Source: Thomasclavelia spiroformis DSM 1552
GTDB lineage: Bacteria; Bacillota_I; Bacilli_A; Erysipelotrichales; Coprobacillaceae
DNA length: 64,000 nt
Assembly: GCF_025149465.1 (NCBI RefSeq)
Contig: NZ_CP102275.1
Coordinates: 2,464,471-2,528,470, forward strand
Direction of reading: 5' to 3'
Each line of letters begins with the position of its first letter. Positions within the stretch are counted from its first letter, which is position 1. The position numbers were made by a program, and so were the translations under genes. The notes below the pieces were generated by a model that worked only from the letters and a program-made list of their open reading frames with translations, did no database searches and was not told the origin of the DNA. Shown piece by piece: positions 30,756-39,373 of the stretch.

Positions 30756-31576
30756 TTATTCTCCTGCGGGTTGTCTTTCTACTGCATCACTCATCATTTG
30801 ATTTCTTTCTTTTTCTGAAATTTCATCTATTGATTCTTGAACAGCTTTAAAAAATTCAGTATCTCTTGTTCCTTCTTTTAAAGCAATAGATACGGTTGTA
30901 TCGGTTTCAAACCCTTTTCCCTCATTAAATTGTACAATTGTTAAATCATCATGCGCTGCTAAAATACCTTCAGCAACTGCCATTTCTGCTGTAATACCAT
31001 CGACATCACCTTGTTGTAATGCAATTACCATTTCTGGATAAGTTGATTTTGGTATTACATGATTAACTCCTTTAATTTGGTCAATTACATCATCATAATT
31101 TGTACCCTTTTGTCCAACAATACTCTTTCCTTCAAATTGTTGTATGCTATTAAAATTAGATTCTTCACTGTCTTTACGCACAATCATAATCATACCTTTA
31201 CTATCATAATAAGGTGTTGTAAAATCTGCTCCACTTTCTCTTGTTTCGTTAGCAGTCATTCCTGCAATTACTGCATCGATTTCACCTGAATCTAATGCTA
31301 AAATAAGCCCATCCCAAGAAATTTTTTTTATAACAAGTTCTCGATTAAGAGCTTTTGCAATTTTTTTGCAATTTGAACATCATATCCATCTGCATAACCA
31401 GTACTTCCTAAAGATACTGTATATTTACTTTTAGAAGATGTTTGCCAATTAAACGGGGCATATCCACATTCCATCCCTACCACAAATTGTTCTTTCTTAT
31501 TAGTTGCCGAATCGCTATTAGAATTACATCCTGTTAAAACCAAAGCAATTACTATTAATACTAATATTTTTTTCAT
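30756..31576 (-). pseudogene. Amino-acid ABC transporter binding lipoprotein, frameshifted at an A7 run
   Basis: A substrate-binding protein read in two frames. Frame 1 (31576 to about 31361): lipoprotein signal ending LVLTGC (Cys17), then FVVGMECGYAPFNW and GYADGYDVQIAKK. Frame 2 (to 30756) continues IAKALNRELVIKKISWDG, the IAGMTANETRESGADFTTPYY block and the second lobe. The break is at seven A on the minus strand (31361-31367), read GCA AAA AAA TTG. Adding one A, or a -1 slip on the A_AAA_AAA heptamer, restores a normal 273-residue protein. It may be a real indel, a sequencing error in the homopolymer, or a slippage site; the partner genes are intact. Confidence 0.85.
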
Positions 31577-32341
31577 TTCAATTTATATCCTCCTGTTATT
31601 TTATGATATTTAGTATATATTAATAAAAATAAAAAATGTATTAAAACAAAGGGTATAAATATTAAAATATGTTTAAATTTATACTGATTTTTATAATTAA
31701 AAATACTCCTATGAATTATAAAACATTTTTATACCTGTTTTTACTAGTTAATATCATTTTCTCTTAAAATTTGATAAATAATTCATCAAGAATATATAAC
31801 TAACACTATAAACAAGTTTTATTTAAATTTATAGTTATTTTTGTATACAAAAAATATTTATTTTTTATGAGTTTTAAATTTGTCTTCAATTCCTTTTTCT
31901 ATAATAAAAAATTCTTCTTTTATGTTTGAAGAATTAATTAAATTATATTTCTCTTGACCAACTAAAATTTTATGTAATTTTAATAACATTCAAATATATA
32001 AACAATTTATATTTATTTCATAATCATAAGCTGATTAAAACATAATATATTCATGAATTATTACTCATTATTAAATAAGTTCAAATATACATAAAAAAAC
32101 GAACATATCAAGTATTTACAATTCACAGTTTTAGTCATAACCCATATATCTATAATTATAGAATACTGATAATGATAATAATATTATGACAAATAAAACA
32201 TTAAAAACAGTTTTTCGTTTGTACTCAAATATATATAAAATGGTCCATTATAAGAACAATTAAACGTATAATATTAGCAAACCAGTATTAGATAAATAAA
32301 TCCAAGCAAAAAAACCTTGATAAAATCAAGGCTTCTTTTAA
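31577..32341. other. Intergenic AT-rich region
   Basis: About 760 bases without a clear gene. On the minus strand a 43-codon frame (31858-31989) starts with ATG but has no ribosome binding site and looks like the end of an eroded gene; I do not recognise it. The right end contains the terminator of the rpsF-ssb-rpsR operon. The part next to 31576 should carry the promoter of the amino-acid transporter. Confidence 0.5.
32307..32334 (-). terminator. Terminator of rpsF-ssb-rpsR
   Basis: Minus strand CCTTGAT, a four-base loop and ATCAAGG followed by seven T. It lies just after the rpsR stop codon. Confidence 0.9.
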
Positions 32342-32572
32342 TTAATCTCCAACGTATGGTAATAAAGCCATTTGACGAGCACGTTTAATGGCTGTAGCTA
32401 ACATTCTTTGATATTTTGCGCTAGTTCCAGTTACACGTCTTGGAATAATTTTACCATTTGCTGAAACGAATCTTTTTAATAATTCAACATCTTTATAATC
32501 AATATATGTGATATTATTTTTTGTAAAATAACATACTTTTTTTCTTCCCATTCTTTGTTTTCTAAATGCCAT
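32342..32572 (-). CDS. rpsR: Ribosomal protein bS18
   Basis: A 76-residue small-subunit ribosomal protein. Recognised by [25 protein letters not shown], then [34 protein letters not shown], which is the near-invariant bS18 core (segments quoted in part). It sits on the platform of the 30S subunit with bS6. It is the last gene of the rpsF-ssb-rpsR operon, 17 bases after ssb, with GGAG in the gap. Confidence 0.97.
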   Translation of the reverse strand: MAFRKQRMGRKKVCYFTKNNITYIDYKDVELLKRFVSANGKIIPRRVTGTSAKYQRMLATAIKRARQMALLPYVGD

Positions 32573-32589
32573 TTTTAAAACTCCTTTCT

Positions 32590-33051
32590 TTAAAACTGAA
32601 TATCATCTTCCATGATATCATATGTATTAAAAGAATTATCAAATTCTTTTTCTAATTCCACTGTTTTCATATCATAGAAATTATCATTATTTTGTTGCAT
32701 TTGTGGTTGAGATTGAGCTCTTTCACGAGCAGCTCTAGTTTCTAAAAACTGAACACTATCACAAATTACCTCAACTACATAAACTTTTTGTCCTTGTGAA
32801 TTATCATAGCTACGAGTTTGAATTCTACCTTCAACTCCAACTAAACTTCCTTTAGAACAATATCTTTCAACATTCTCAGCTGGTTTACGCCAAACAACAC
32901 AATTGATAAAATCAGCTTGTTGTTGACCATCTCTACTAGTGTAGTTACGATTTACTGCTAAAGTAAATGATGTAACTGCATCACCTTGAGGTGTTCTTCT
33001 AAGCTCAGGATCTCTAGTCATACGTCCAACTAAGACTACTCTATTTATCAT
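32590..33051 (-). CDS. ssb: Single-stranded DNA-binding protein
   Basis: A 153-residue SSB that coats single-stranded DNA in replication and repair. The OB fold spans residues 1-105: [66 protein letters not shown] Gln/Asn-rich linker follows. The C-terminal acidic tip, here ending MEDDIQF rather than the usual DDDLPF, is the protein-interaction tail; Ile-Gln replaces Leu-Pro. It lies between rpsF and rpsR as in most Firmicutes. Confidence 0.96.
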   Translation of the reverse strand: MINRVVLVGRMTRDPELRRTPQGDAVTSFTLAVNRNYTSRDGQQQADFINCVVWRKPAENVERYCSKGSLVGVEGRIQTRSYDNSQGQKVYVVEVICDSVQFLETRAARERAQSQPQMQQNNDNFYDMKTVELEKEFDNSFNTYDIMEDDIQF

Positions 33052-33066
33052 CTAAAACGCCTCCTA

Positions 33067-33348
33067 CTATTTACGAAGAGTTAAATGACGTAACATAGAT
33101 GAATTGATGTTTGATAAACGTTCAAATTCAGCAACATCTGCAGCTGTACAAGTTGTATCTACAACTACATAGTAACCTTTTTTGAAATCTTGAATTTCAT
33201 AAGCTAAATCGCGTAATCCCCATTCGTCAACGTTGTCAACAGTTCCACCGTTAGCTGTTAAAATATTTTTGAAGTTTTCAATTAAAGTATTTCTTGCTTC
33301 TTCTTCAACGTCAGGTTTTACAATAAACATAATCTCATACTTGTTCAT
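33067..33348 (-). CDS. rpsF: Ribosomal protein bS6
   Basis: A 93-residue ribosomal protein: MNKYEIMFIVKPDVEEEA at the start, DEWGLRDLAYEIQDFKKGYYVVVD in the middle (quoted in part) and NINSSMLRHLTLRK at the end. It binds bS18 in the 30S platform. The GGAGGTATAAAAA site gives a clear start. The leader contains a hairpin with a CCG element expected to bind the S6:S18 complex for autoregulation. Confidence 0.96.
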   Translation of the reverse strand: MNKYEIMFIVKPDVEEEARNTLIENFKNILTANGGTVDNVDEWGLRDLAYEIQDFKKGYYVVVDTTCTAADVAEFERLSNINSSMLRHLTLRK

Positions 33349-33364
33349 TTTTTATACCTCCTAT

Positions 33365-33400
33365 GGTCTATCGGCTTATTTTTTAATAAGCAGGCAGTAA
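33365..33400 (-). promoter_or_regulatory. S6:S18-binding leader of rpsF
   Basis: On the minus strand GCTTATT, a five-to-six-base A-rich loop and AATAAGC form a hairpin followed at once by the CCG-type element (AAGCCGATAG), flanked by CTGCC on the 5' side. This is the arrangement of the known bS6:bS18 autoregulatory RNA found upstream of rpsF. It lies just before the ribosome binding site, so binding would block translation. Confidence 0.65.
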
Positions 33401-33493
33401 ATAAAATATTTTTACATGCTTTTTTATAATAACACATCATTTATTGCAAAGCAATATTTTCTTTGATTTTATCATTATTTTATTAATAATTTT

Positions 33494-34129
33494 TTATAGA
33501 TCATCTGGTGTAGTTATTTTAATATTACTATAACTACCTAAAACTGCTTTTACTTCAATATTTTCGAAATATTCAACTAAAGATGCATCATCAGTAGCAA
33601 TATAGTTTTGATCTTTTCCTTTTTGATAGCATCTTTTTATCAACTCTGTTTTAAATGCTTGTGGAGTTTGAGCTTGAACTAATTGTTCTCTTGGTAAAGT
33701 TTTCACAATATTACCATCCATACATACTTTAATTGTATCTTTGACAGGTACTACTAATAAACAAGCATTATTTTTATTTAAACATTCCAATATGTCATCA
33801 ATATTTTCTTTTTTTAAGTATGGTCTAGCTCCATCGTGAATTAAAACATAATCTTCTTTAACTACTTGCAAACCATTATAAACACTATCTTGACGTTCTT
33901 TACCGCCAAAAACATAATCTATTTTTTTTGACGAAATTAATTTTTTTAAATCATCAAGTTCTTCTTCTTTAGTCACCACAACAATTTGTTTACAACGTTC
34001 ATCATTTAAAAATATATCCATAGTCATCTCATAAACAGTTTTATTTTTAAAACGATATAACATTTTATTATAAGTTAATCCACTTCTACTTCCTTTACCA
34101 GCACATAATACAATTGCACTATAATTCAT
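33494..34129 (-). CDS. ispD: 2-C-methyl-D-erythritol 4-phosphate cytidylyltransferase
   Basis: A 211-residue enzyme of the non-mevalonate isoprenoid pathway that joins CTP to methylerythritol phosphate. Motifs: SAIVLCAGKGSRSG at the N-terminus (CTP-binding glycine loop), YKMLYRFKNKTVYE-type substrate block, GGKERQDSVYNGL near residue 80, HDGARPY near 100, and LVQAQTPQAFKTELI near 150. The ATG at 34129 is preferred because GGATGTG lies five bases upstream; an earlier ATG at 34144 has no good site. Ribitol-5-phosphate cytidylyltransferases are close relatives, so a wall-polymer role cannot be excluded. Confidence 0.85.
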   Translation of the reverse strand: MNYSAIVLCAGKGSRSGLTYNKMLYRFKNKTVYEMTMDIFLNDERCKQIVVVTKEEELDDLKKLISSKKIDYVFGGKERQDSVYNGLQVVKEDYVLIHDGARPYLKKENIDDILECLNKNNACLLVVPVKDTIKVCMDGNIVKTLPREQLVQAQTPQAFKTELIKRCYQKGKDQNYIATDDASLVEYFENIEVKAVLGSYSNIKITTPDDL

Positions 34130-34236
34130 ATTTTCACATCCCATCTTTCTCTATTTTATCATTTAATCTTTAACTTGAAAACCAACATTATTTATCAATT
34201 ACTTAATATATATAATAAAAAGGATGTGATTTTATC

Positions 34237-35175
34237 ATAAAAAATATAATTTGTTTTATATTAAGTTTAGCCATTTTCTTATATGCCATACATTCAATGT
34301 CTTCTAGTCTTGATACCTTAGCTAATGATAAACTAAAAAAAATTCTTTATAACTTAACTTCTAATAAATATTTAGGTGTCTTAATAGGAACAGTAATTAC
34401 AGCAATAATTCATAGCTCATCTGCAACATCAGTAATTTTAATCAGTTTATTAAATAGTCATCTTATTACTCTTAATCAAGCTACATGGATCATTCTTGGA
34501 GCAAATATTGGTACTACATTTACCGGGTTATTAATAGCATTTGATATTGGTAAATTTACAATATATTTATGTATTATAGGAATTATTTTGATGTTTTTTA
34601 AAAGTAAATTATTTTATCTTGGTAAAACAACATTAGCTTTAGGTTTGATTTTTTTAGCAATGGCTGGTATGTCAAAATCAATTTCTCCTTTACAATACTC
34701 TCCTTATTTTATTAATTTATTTTCAAAATTAAATAATCCAATTACAGCAATGTTAGCAGGAACAATCTTTACTGCCATTATCCAAAGCTCAACTGCTTCA
34801 GTTGCTGTTTTACAAACAATATATCAAAAAGGATTAATTAGTTTTTCAATGGCTACTAATGTTATTTATGGACAAAATATTGGTACTTGTATTACTGCAT
34901 TAATTGCTTCAATAAATGGTGATTTAAATTCTAAACGTCTTACTCTTATTCATATTCTAATAAATTTAATTGGTGCAATTATTTTTTTAGTTACATCGTA
35001 TTTTATTCCTTTTATTAATTTTGTTTCTACACTTACTTCTAATTACATGATGCAAATAGCTTATATGCATGTAATATTTAACATTGTTTCGACAATTATA
35101 TTCTTGCCATTTGATAACCTACTAATAAATATTGTTTATAAAATCATTCCTAACAAAGAAAACTTAGATCATTGA
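34237..35175 (+). CDS. Na/Pi-cotransporter II-related membrane protein, non-AUG start
   Basis: A transporter of the sodium:phosphate cotransporter II family. Duplicated signature blocks are seen: GTVITAIIHSSSATSVILISL near the start and GTIFTAIIQSSTASVAVLQTI later, each followed by a GANIGTT or GQNIGTC motif, as in NptA-like proteins. The first ATG in this frame is 34297, but the codons before it encode a hydrophobic first helix (IICFILSLAIFLYAIHSM) without a stop. A ribosome-site-like AAGG lies at 34219-34223. At the expected start the codon is ATA (34237) or ATC (34234), suggesting either a rare start or an ATG-to-ATA mutation. It lacks the C-terminal PhoU-like domain of longer relatives. 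Confidence 0.75.
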   Translation: MKNIICFILSLAIFLYAIHSMSSSLDTLANDKLKKILYNLTSNKYLGVLIGTVITAIIHSSSATSVILISLLNSHLITLNQATWIILGANIGTTFTGLLIAFDIGKFTIYLCIIGIILMFFKSKLFYLGKTTLALGLIFLAMAGMSKSISPLQYSPYFINLFSKLNNPITAMLAGTIFTAIIQSSTASVAVLQTIYQKGLISFSMATNVIYGQNIGTCITALIASINGDLNSKRLTLIHILINLIGAIIFLVTSYFIPFINFVSTLTSNYMMQIAYMHVIFNIVSTIIFLPFDNLLINIVYKIIPNKENLDH

Positions 35176-35184
35176 TCTAAGTTT
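35161..35184. terminator. Shared bidirectional terminator between convergent genes
   Basis: AACTTAGATC and GATCTAAGTT form a perfect stem with a short loop. T runs follow on both strands. The stop codons of the two convergent genes (35175 and 35177) both lie inside the hairpin. Confidence 0.8.
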
Positions 35185-37168
35185 TAACTTTACATTGAAA
35201 ATATTTATTTGCTTTCTTAATAATTCCTCGTGCTTGTTGCTTTATATCATAATCCTTTAATATATTTTGAATATCTTCTTCTTTTATTTCATGATTAATA
35301 TTTTTACGAATAATTTTCTTTAAATCTGTTTTAGTAAGATTTTTAAAATTAATAATTTCATCAATCCGCGTTAATAAATCTTCACTAAATTTATAATTAT
35401 TCAATTTACTAATTGTATTCTTTTTAAAACCTAGTTTTCCTTTAACACAACTTTGGTTAGTTGTCATGATTATAATAGTATTTCTAAAATCAACTTTTCT
35501 TTTATGACTGTCTTCTAAAAAACCTTCATCAAATACATGTAAAAATATATTAATAACATCTTGACAAGCTTTATCAATTTCATCTAATAAAATAATACTC
35601 TTAGGATAAATCTGTAACTGACTTAATAATAAACTAGGTTTATCATATCCTACATATCCAGGAGCAGCCCCAATAATTTTTTGTACACTACTACTATCTT
35701 TGTATTCACTCATATCTAATCTAATTAGTTTTCTAGATAAACATTTTGCAAGTTGTTTAGCCATCTCACTTTTTCCAACACCGCTGCTACCGCTAAATAA
35801 CATGATTGCCGAGGGTTGATTAGTAGTTTTTGTTATTTTTAATTGGTTGATAATTTTTTCAATGGCTTCACTTTGACCAATTATTTCCACATTTAATTTT
35901 GATTTTATTTCATCAAAATTATAATTGTCATTTATTTTAATTGACGTATATTCTTCTATAACATCTTTTACAATTTGTTTTGTAATAATGTGTTGCTGTT
36001 TAAATCTTGTTTTAACACATGATAAATCAAAAATATCAATAGCTTTATCTGGAAAAGTTCTATTTTTAATATAACGATCTACATTTTCAACTAAATATCT
36101 TAATACATCGTCATCAATCTCTATTTTATGGAATTTTTCATAGAAAGATTTAGTCTCTTTAAGAATATCAAAAGTTTCTCCTTTAGTATTTTCTTTTAAT
36201 GTTATTATACTAAAACGACGATTCATAGCTTGATCTTTTTCAAAATGCTGATAATACTCTTCAATTGTAGTAGCACCAATAATCGTTAAATCTTTTCTTG
36301 CTAGATATGGTTTTAATATATTAGCTGCATCTATGGCTCCCTCAGCACCTCCTGCTCCAATTAAATTATGAATTTCATCAATAAATATAATAACATTATC
36401 CATCTCTTTAACTTTATCAATAATTTTTCTTAATTTTTCTTCAAATTCACCACGATATTTAGTTCCCGCAACAATACTAGATAAACTTAACTCATAAATT
36501 ATTTTTCCTTTTAATCCTTCATTTACTTTCTTTTGATTTATTAAATATGCTAATTTTTCGACTAACGCCGATTTTCCAACACCAGCCTCACCAATAATCA
36601 AAGCATTATTTTTTTCTTTTTTGCTTAATATCATACATAATTTTTCTAGTTCTTTTTGTCTTCCAACTATTAAATTCTCACCATTTTTTACTTTTTTATT
36701 AAGATTGACTAATGATTGAATTTGATCTAATTTTGTTTCTAATTCACTGCTCTCATTTAATTGATAAATTATATCATCAAAATCAACTTGATATTTTTTT
36801 AATAATTCATAAGCAACACTTTCTTTACTTTGTAATAATGCAATTGTTAAAATATTTAAAGTAACTTTACTTTTATTTTGTTCATTTGTAATTTCTATTG
36901 CTCTTTCTAATATACTTTTTACTGCATCACTATACTCCATATAAAAAGGTTGATCATCATTTTTTCCAAACAACCTTTTTATATCCTCATATATATTCTT
37001 ATCATCTACATTATATTTTTTAACAAGTTCTTTTAATTTAGAATTGCTTATTTTTAATAATGACAATAATAAATGCTCACTACCTACATTATTATGACCT
37101 AAATCAAAAGCAATACTCTCTCCAACAACAATTGCTTTTTGGGCTTGTTCATCAAATTTAGTTAACAT
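35177..37168 (-). CDS. ClpC-like AAA+ unfoldase lacking the M domain
   Basis: A 663-residue double-ring Clp/Hsp100 ATPase. N-terminal Clp repeat domain, residues 1-140 (FDEQAQKAIVVGES, VGSEHLLLSLL). First AAA+ domain: Walker A GEAGVGKS (193-200), Walker B VIIFIDEIHNL (~258). Second AAA+ domain: Walker A GSSGVGKS (460-467), Walker B IILLDEIDKA (~525), and an LGF tripeptide (~580) at the ClpP-docking loop position. Between residues ~375 and 430 the coiled M domain that binds adaptors such as MecA in ClpC is absent, as is the UVR region, and the protein is ~150 residues shorter than normal ClpC. It should unfold proteins for ClpP but with different adaptor control. Confidence 0.88.
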   Translation of the reverse strand: MLTKFDEQAQKAIVVGESIAFDLGHNNVGSEHLLLSLLKISNSKLKELVKKYNVDDKNIYEDIKRLFGKNDDQPFYMEYSDAVKSILERAIEITNEQNKSKVTLNILTIALLQSKESVAYELLKKYQVDFDDIIYQLNESSELETKLDQIQSLVNLNKKVKNGENLIVGRQKELEKLCMILSKKEKNNALIIGEAGVGKSALVEKLAYLINQKKVNEGLKGKIIYELSLSSIVAGTKYRGEFEEKLRKIIDKVKEMDNVIIFIDEIHNLIGAGGAEGAIDAANILKPYLARKDLTIIGATTIEEYYQHFEKDQAMNRRFSIITLKENTKGETFDILKETKSFYEKFHKIEIDDDVLRYLVENVDRYIKNRTFPDKAIDIFDLSCVKTRFKQQHIITKQIVKDVIEEYTSIKINDNYNFDEIKSKLNVEIIGQSEAIEKIINQLKITKTTNQPSAIMLFSGSSGVGKSEMAKQLAKCLSRKLIRLDMSEYKDSSSVQKIIGAAPGYVGYDKPSLLLSQLQIYPKSIILLDEIDKACQDVINIFLHVFDEGFLEDSHKRKVDFRNTIIIMTTNQSCVKGKLGFKKNTISKLNNYKFSEDLLTRIDEIINFKNLTKTDLKKIIRKNINHEIKEEDIQNILKDYDIKQQARGIIKKANKYFQCKVKT

Positions 37169-37254
37169 GTTTCACCTCTAATTTAATTATATGTTTAACA
37201 TATTAAATTATTAACGAATTACTGTATTTTAAACCTAAAACAAAGTATAAAAAA

Positions 37255-37275
37255 AGACTATCAAAACGATAATCT
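37255..37275 (-). terminator. Terminator after the small exported protein gene
   Basis: On the minus strand AGATTATC, a GTTTT loop and GATAGTCT are followed by seven T. It overlaps the last codon of the gene. Confidence 0.75.
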
Positions 37276-37637
37276 TATGAGAATAATTCTGCAAAAAAAG
37301 ACTTCTTTTTTATTTCTTTACTACTTGTACAATAACTAACTTTTAATTCACCTTTAAGAGTTTTACCCTTTCCTTCTCCCAAAATAATTTTATATTCACC
37401 ATTATAATAATTAGCATCATAATCTTTTTGATGATCTGCTAAAACCTGATCAATATCGTCAACACCTTTTGCCCAAGTACGATAATCATTAATTAAATCA
37501 TTTTTAATTTCATACATCTTTTTAATATCTTTTTCACTATTACTATTAGCTACTATTTTATATTTTGGAATATTGCTAGATGCATTTACACTCACTACGT
37601 TCATTAAAATTAATACAATTACTATTATTTTTTTCAT
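37275..37637 (-). CDS. Small exported protein, weakly SpoIIR-like
   Basis: A 120-residue protein with a clear signal peptide (residues 1-19, MKKIIVIVLILMNVVSVNA). The mature part starts IPKYKIVANSNSEKDIKKMYEIKND, which recalls the first conserved block of stage II sporulation protein R (IANSDS followed by a charged helix), and ends KKKSFFAELFS, also similar to SpoIIR tails. The middle is shorter than in SpoIIR and its tryptophan/cysteine-rich loop is not obvious. If the resemblance is real, it would signal across the forespore membrane. The identity is tentative. It is a single gene with its own terminator. Confidence 0.6.
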   Translation of the reverse strand: MKKIIVIVLILMNVVSVNASSNIPKYKIVANSNSEKDIKKMYEIKNDLINDYRTWAKGVDDIDQVLADHQKDYDANYYNGEYKIILGEGKGKTLKGELKVSYCTSSKEIKKKSFFAELFS

Positions 37638-37709
37638 ATAAGTTCACCTCAAGTTCATTATTAACAACTATGATGAAAATATACAAAATATTAAAAAAGA
37701 GGTTATCTT

Positions 37710-38399
37710 ATGGCAGATAAAATAATGCAAAAAGAAATAATTAGCGATCCGTTTTCTTCTATAGTTACCAATGAAGAGGTATCCGATACACTTCAAGAAT
37801 TTGTATCTTTACAACAAGTTTACGAAGCCGGTATTAAGGAAATAAGAACAAAATTAGAAATTCTTGATGATGAATTTAAAGTTAAACATGATCATAATCC
37901 TATTCATCATATGGAATATCGTTTAAAATCCGTAAAAAGTATCCTTGGTAAATTAGAAAAAAGAGGTTTAGAAGTTTCTTTAGAATCAATCACAATTAAT
38001 TTGACAGATATTGCTGGGGTACGTGTTGTTTGTAACTATGTTAGTGATGTTTACAAAATAGCAGACTTACTGATAAAACAAAGTGATGTTAAATTATTAA
38101 AGAAAAAAGATTATATAAAACATCCCAAAGAAAATGGCTATCGTAGTCTACATTTAGTAGTTGAAATACCGATATTTTTAGCAGAAAAAGTTCAACCTAT
38201 TCCAGTTGAAATTCAAATCAGAACTATAGCTATGGATTTCTGGGCGAGCTTAGAACATCATTTACGTTATAAATCAATTAATGACGTCTCTAAACGAGTA
38301 CTTGATGAATTAATTGATTGTGCTAAAACTATCTCTAATTTGGATTATAAAATGCAAGGAATTCATGAAGAATTAAGCAAACCGCAAAAAAAGAAATAA
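37710..38399 (+). CDS. Small alarmone synthetase (RelQ/YjbM-type GTP pyrophosphokinase)
   Basis: A 229-residue (p)ppGpp synthetase without hydrolase or regulatory domains. It contains HHMEYRLKSVKSILGKLEKRG (helix before the active site), ITINLTDIAGVRVVCNYVSDVY with the catalytic Asp region, KKKDYIKHPKENGYRSLHLVV (GTP- and ATP-contact block), and PVEIQIRTIAMDFWASLEHHLRYK with the EIQIRT motif and catalytic Glu. (Quoted in part.) Length and layout are those of RelQ. It makes the stringent-response messenger from ATP and GDP/GTP. GAGG lies 7 bases before the ATG; two terminators follow. Confidence 0.94.
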   Translation: MADKIMQKEIISDPFSSIVTNEEVSDTLQEFVSLQQVYEAGIKEIRTKLEILDDEFKVKHDHNPIHHMEYRLKSVKSILGKLEKRGLEVSLESITINLTDIAGVRVVCNYVSDVYKIADLLIKQSDVKLLKKKDYIKHPKENGYRSLHLVVEIPIFLAEKVQPIPVEIQIRTIAMDFWASLEHHLRYKSINDVSKRVLDELIDCAKTISNLDYKMQGIHEELSKPQKKK

Positions 38400-38407
38400 T
38401 TTAATCA

Positions 38408-38443
38408 GATTAGGATTAAGACTCAATAATCCTAATCCTTTTT
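38408..38443 (+). terminator. Terminator after the alarmone synthetase gene
   Basis: GATTAGGATTA and TAATCCTAATC form an 11-bp stem with an 8-base loop followed by CTTTTTAA. It lies 9 bases after the stop codon. Confidence 0.88.
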
Positions 38444-38456
38444 AATACTAATAAAG

Positions 38457-38492
38457 TAAAAGAAATCAGTTAAAATATAACTGATTTCTTTA
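38457..38492. terminator. Second bidirectional terminator between relQ and the agr operon
   Basis: AAAAGAAATCAGTTA and TAACTGATTTCTTT form a long stem with T runs on both strands. On the minus strand it would terminate the agr-type operon about 130 bases after the peptide gene. Confidence 0.8.
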
Positions 38493-38623
38493 CTCTCTTT
38501 TTCGTCAACATACTTAAGCTAATAATATTTTGTGTTACCACATATTTTTGTATATACAATTTCTATAACTTAGTTATATAGTGGAAGAAGAAAAGGTAAA
38601 TGATTAAAGAAAGTTTCCCCTCA

Positions 38624-38755
38624 TTAAAATTTCTTTAATTTTTTTAATACTTCTGATTCTTTTGGTTGGTAATCAGCCCAACGAGATGCACCACTAACTG
38701 CACCAGCAGAAGCAGTTAAAACAAGTTTACTAAATAATTTAAGAACTTTTTTCAT
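38624..38755 (-). CDS. agrD: AgrD-like cyclic autoinducer peptide precursor with ring serine
   Basis: A 43-residue peptide gene. Residues 1-20 form an amphipathic, membrane-seeking helix (MKKVLKLFSKLVLTAS). Residues 23-28 read ASRWAD, followed by YQPKESEVLKKL, the acidic/helical tail that AgrB cuts away in AgrD peptides; QPKE is the usual signature directly after the signal. By alignment with clostridial AgrD peptides, where the ring begins with Cys (C-x-W-x-x), serine occupies the ring position, predicting a lactone rather than thiolactone autoinducer, of about five residues starting at Ser24. It overlaps the end of agrB by 17 bases and begins after a GAGAG element. It is the last gene of the operon. 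Confidence 0.85.
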   Translation of the reverse strand: MKKVLKLFSKLVLTASAGAVSGASRWADYQPKESEVLKKLKKF

Positions 38756-39308
38756 AACTCTCTAGAATACAAGGTATTGCAGATAAGTTTATAATAACTA
38801 AAACATATGATAAGATATAGCTATATGTACTAAATAATAAAATTGCTCCTCCATAAATAAATGCTATTATAAATGCATATTTTTTATATACAATTTTATC
38901 TTCAAGGCTAATTGGTCTATTTCTATGCTCAAATGGTGCTTTATATACTATTAAAACTAGGGTAAATAGAATTATTAACAGCATAATTATTATTGATATT
39001 TCTATGTGTGGGCAAATAAGTACATAGAGAATATACTTAGAAACATTAAACGTAATACATTTCAAATTAGTGTTGCAATGATATCCACCAATGAACTTTC
39101 TTAAAAATGCATAAGAGACAAAATAAACCAACGCCTGATCAGTTGTTCCACTTACCAATCCAACTGTTAAAAGTAAAGCTATATTAATCAAAGATGTTAT
39201 GATTACTTCGACCCCATATAGAAAAATTTCTTCGTCATAATCTATAACATTATTATTATTACATATATCTAGTAGCCAATTCGATATACCTTGTATCAAT
39301 CCTTTCAC
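38739..39308 (-). CDS. agrB: AgrB-type peptide-processing membrane protease
   Basis: A 189-residue membrane peptidase that cuts and cyclises AgrD. The catalytic pair is visible in FLRKFIGGYHCNTNLKC: His77 and Cys84, the same numbers as in Staphylococcus aureus AgrB. Four to six hydrophobic segments follow, and the HRNRPISLEDKI loop is characteristic of the family. Initiation at GTG 39308 is only two bases from GGAGG, so a TTG a few codons on is possible; the catalytic numbering favours the GTG. The agrD-like gene overlaps its 3' end and the receptor kinase gene is directly upstream. Confidence 0.93.
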   Translation of the reverse strand: MKGLIQGISNWLLDICNNNNVIDYDEEIFLYGVEVIITSLINIALLLTVGLVSGTTDQALVYFVSYAFLRKFIGGYHCNTNLKCITFNVSKYILYVLICPHIEISIIIMLLIILFTLVLIVYKAPFEHRNRPISLEDKIVYKKYAFIIAFIYGGAILLFSTYSYILSYVLVIINLSAIPCILESYEKSS

Positions 39309-39373
39309 CGCCTCCGTGTATTATCTTATAATATTTTTAAAAATAATTAAATATACTTAGGACAAATAGCATT

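Noticed and set aside
31858..31989. 43-codon minus-strand frame in the region between the ABC transporter and rpsR
   Set aside because: No Shine-Dalgarno sequence and no recognisable family; kept only as a note in the intergenic entry.
37275..37637. Firm assignment as spoIIR
   Set aside because: Only the first conserved block and the tail resemble SpoIIR; the central region is too different to name the gene.
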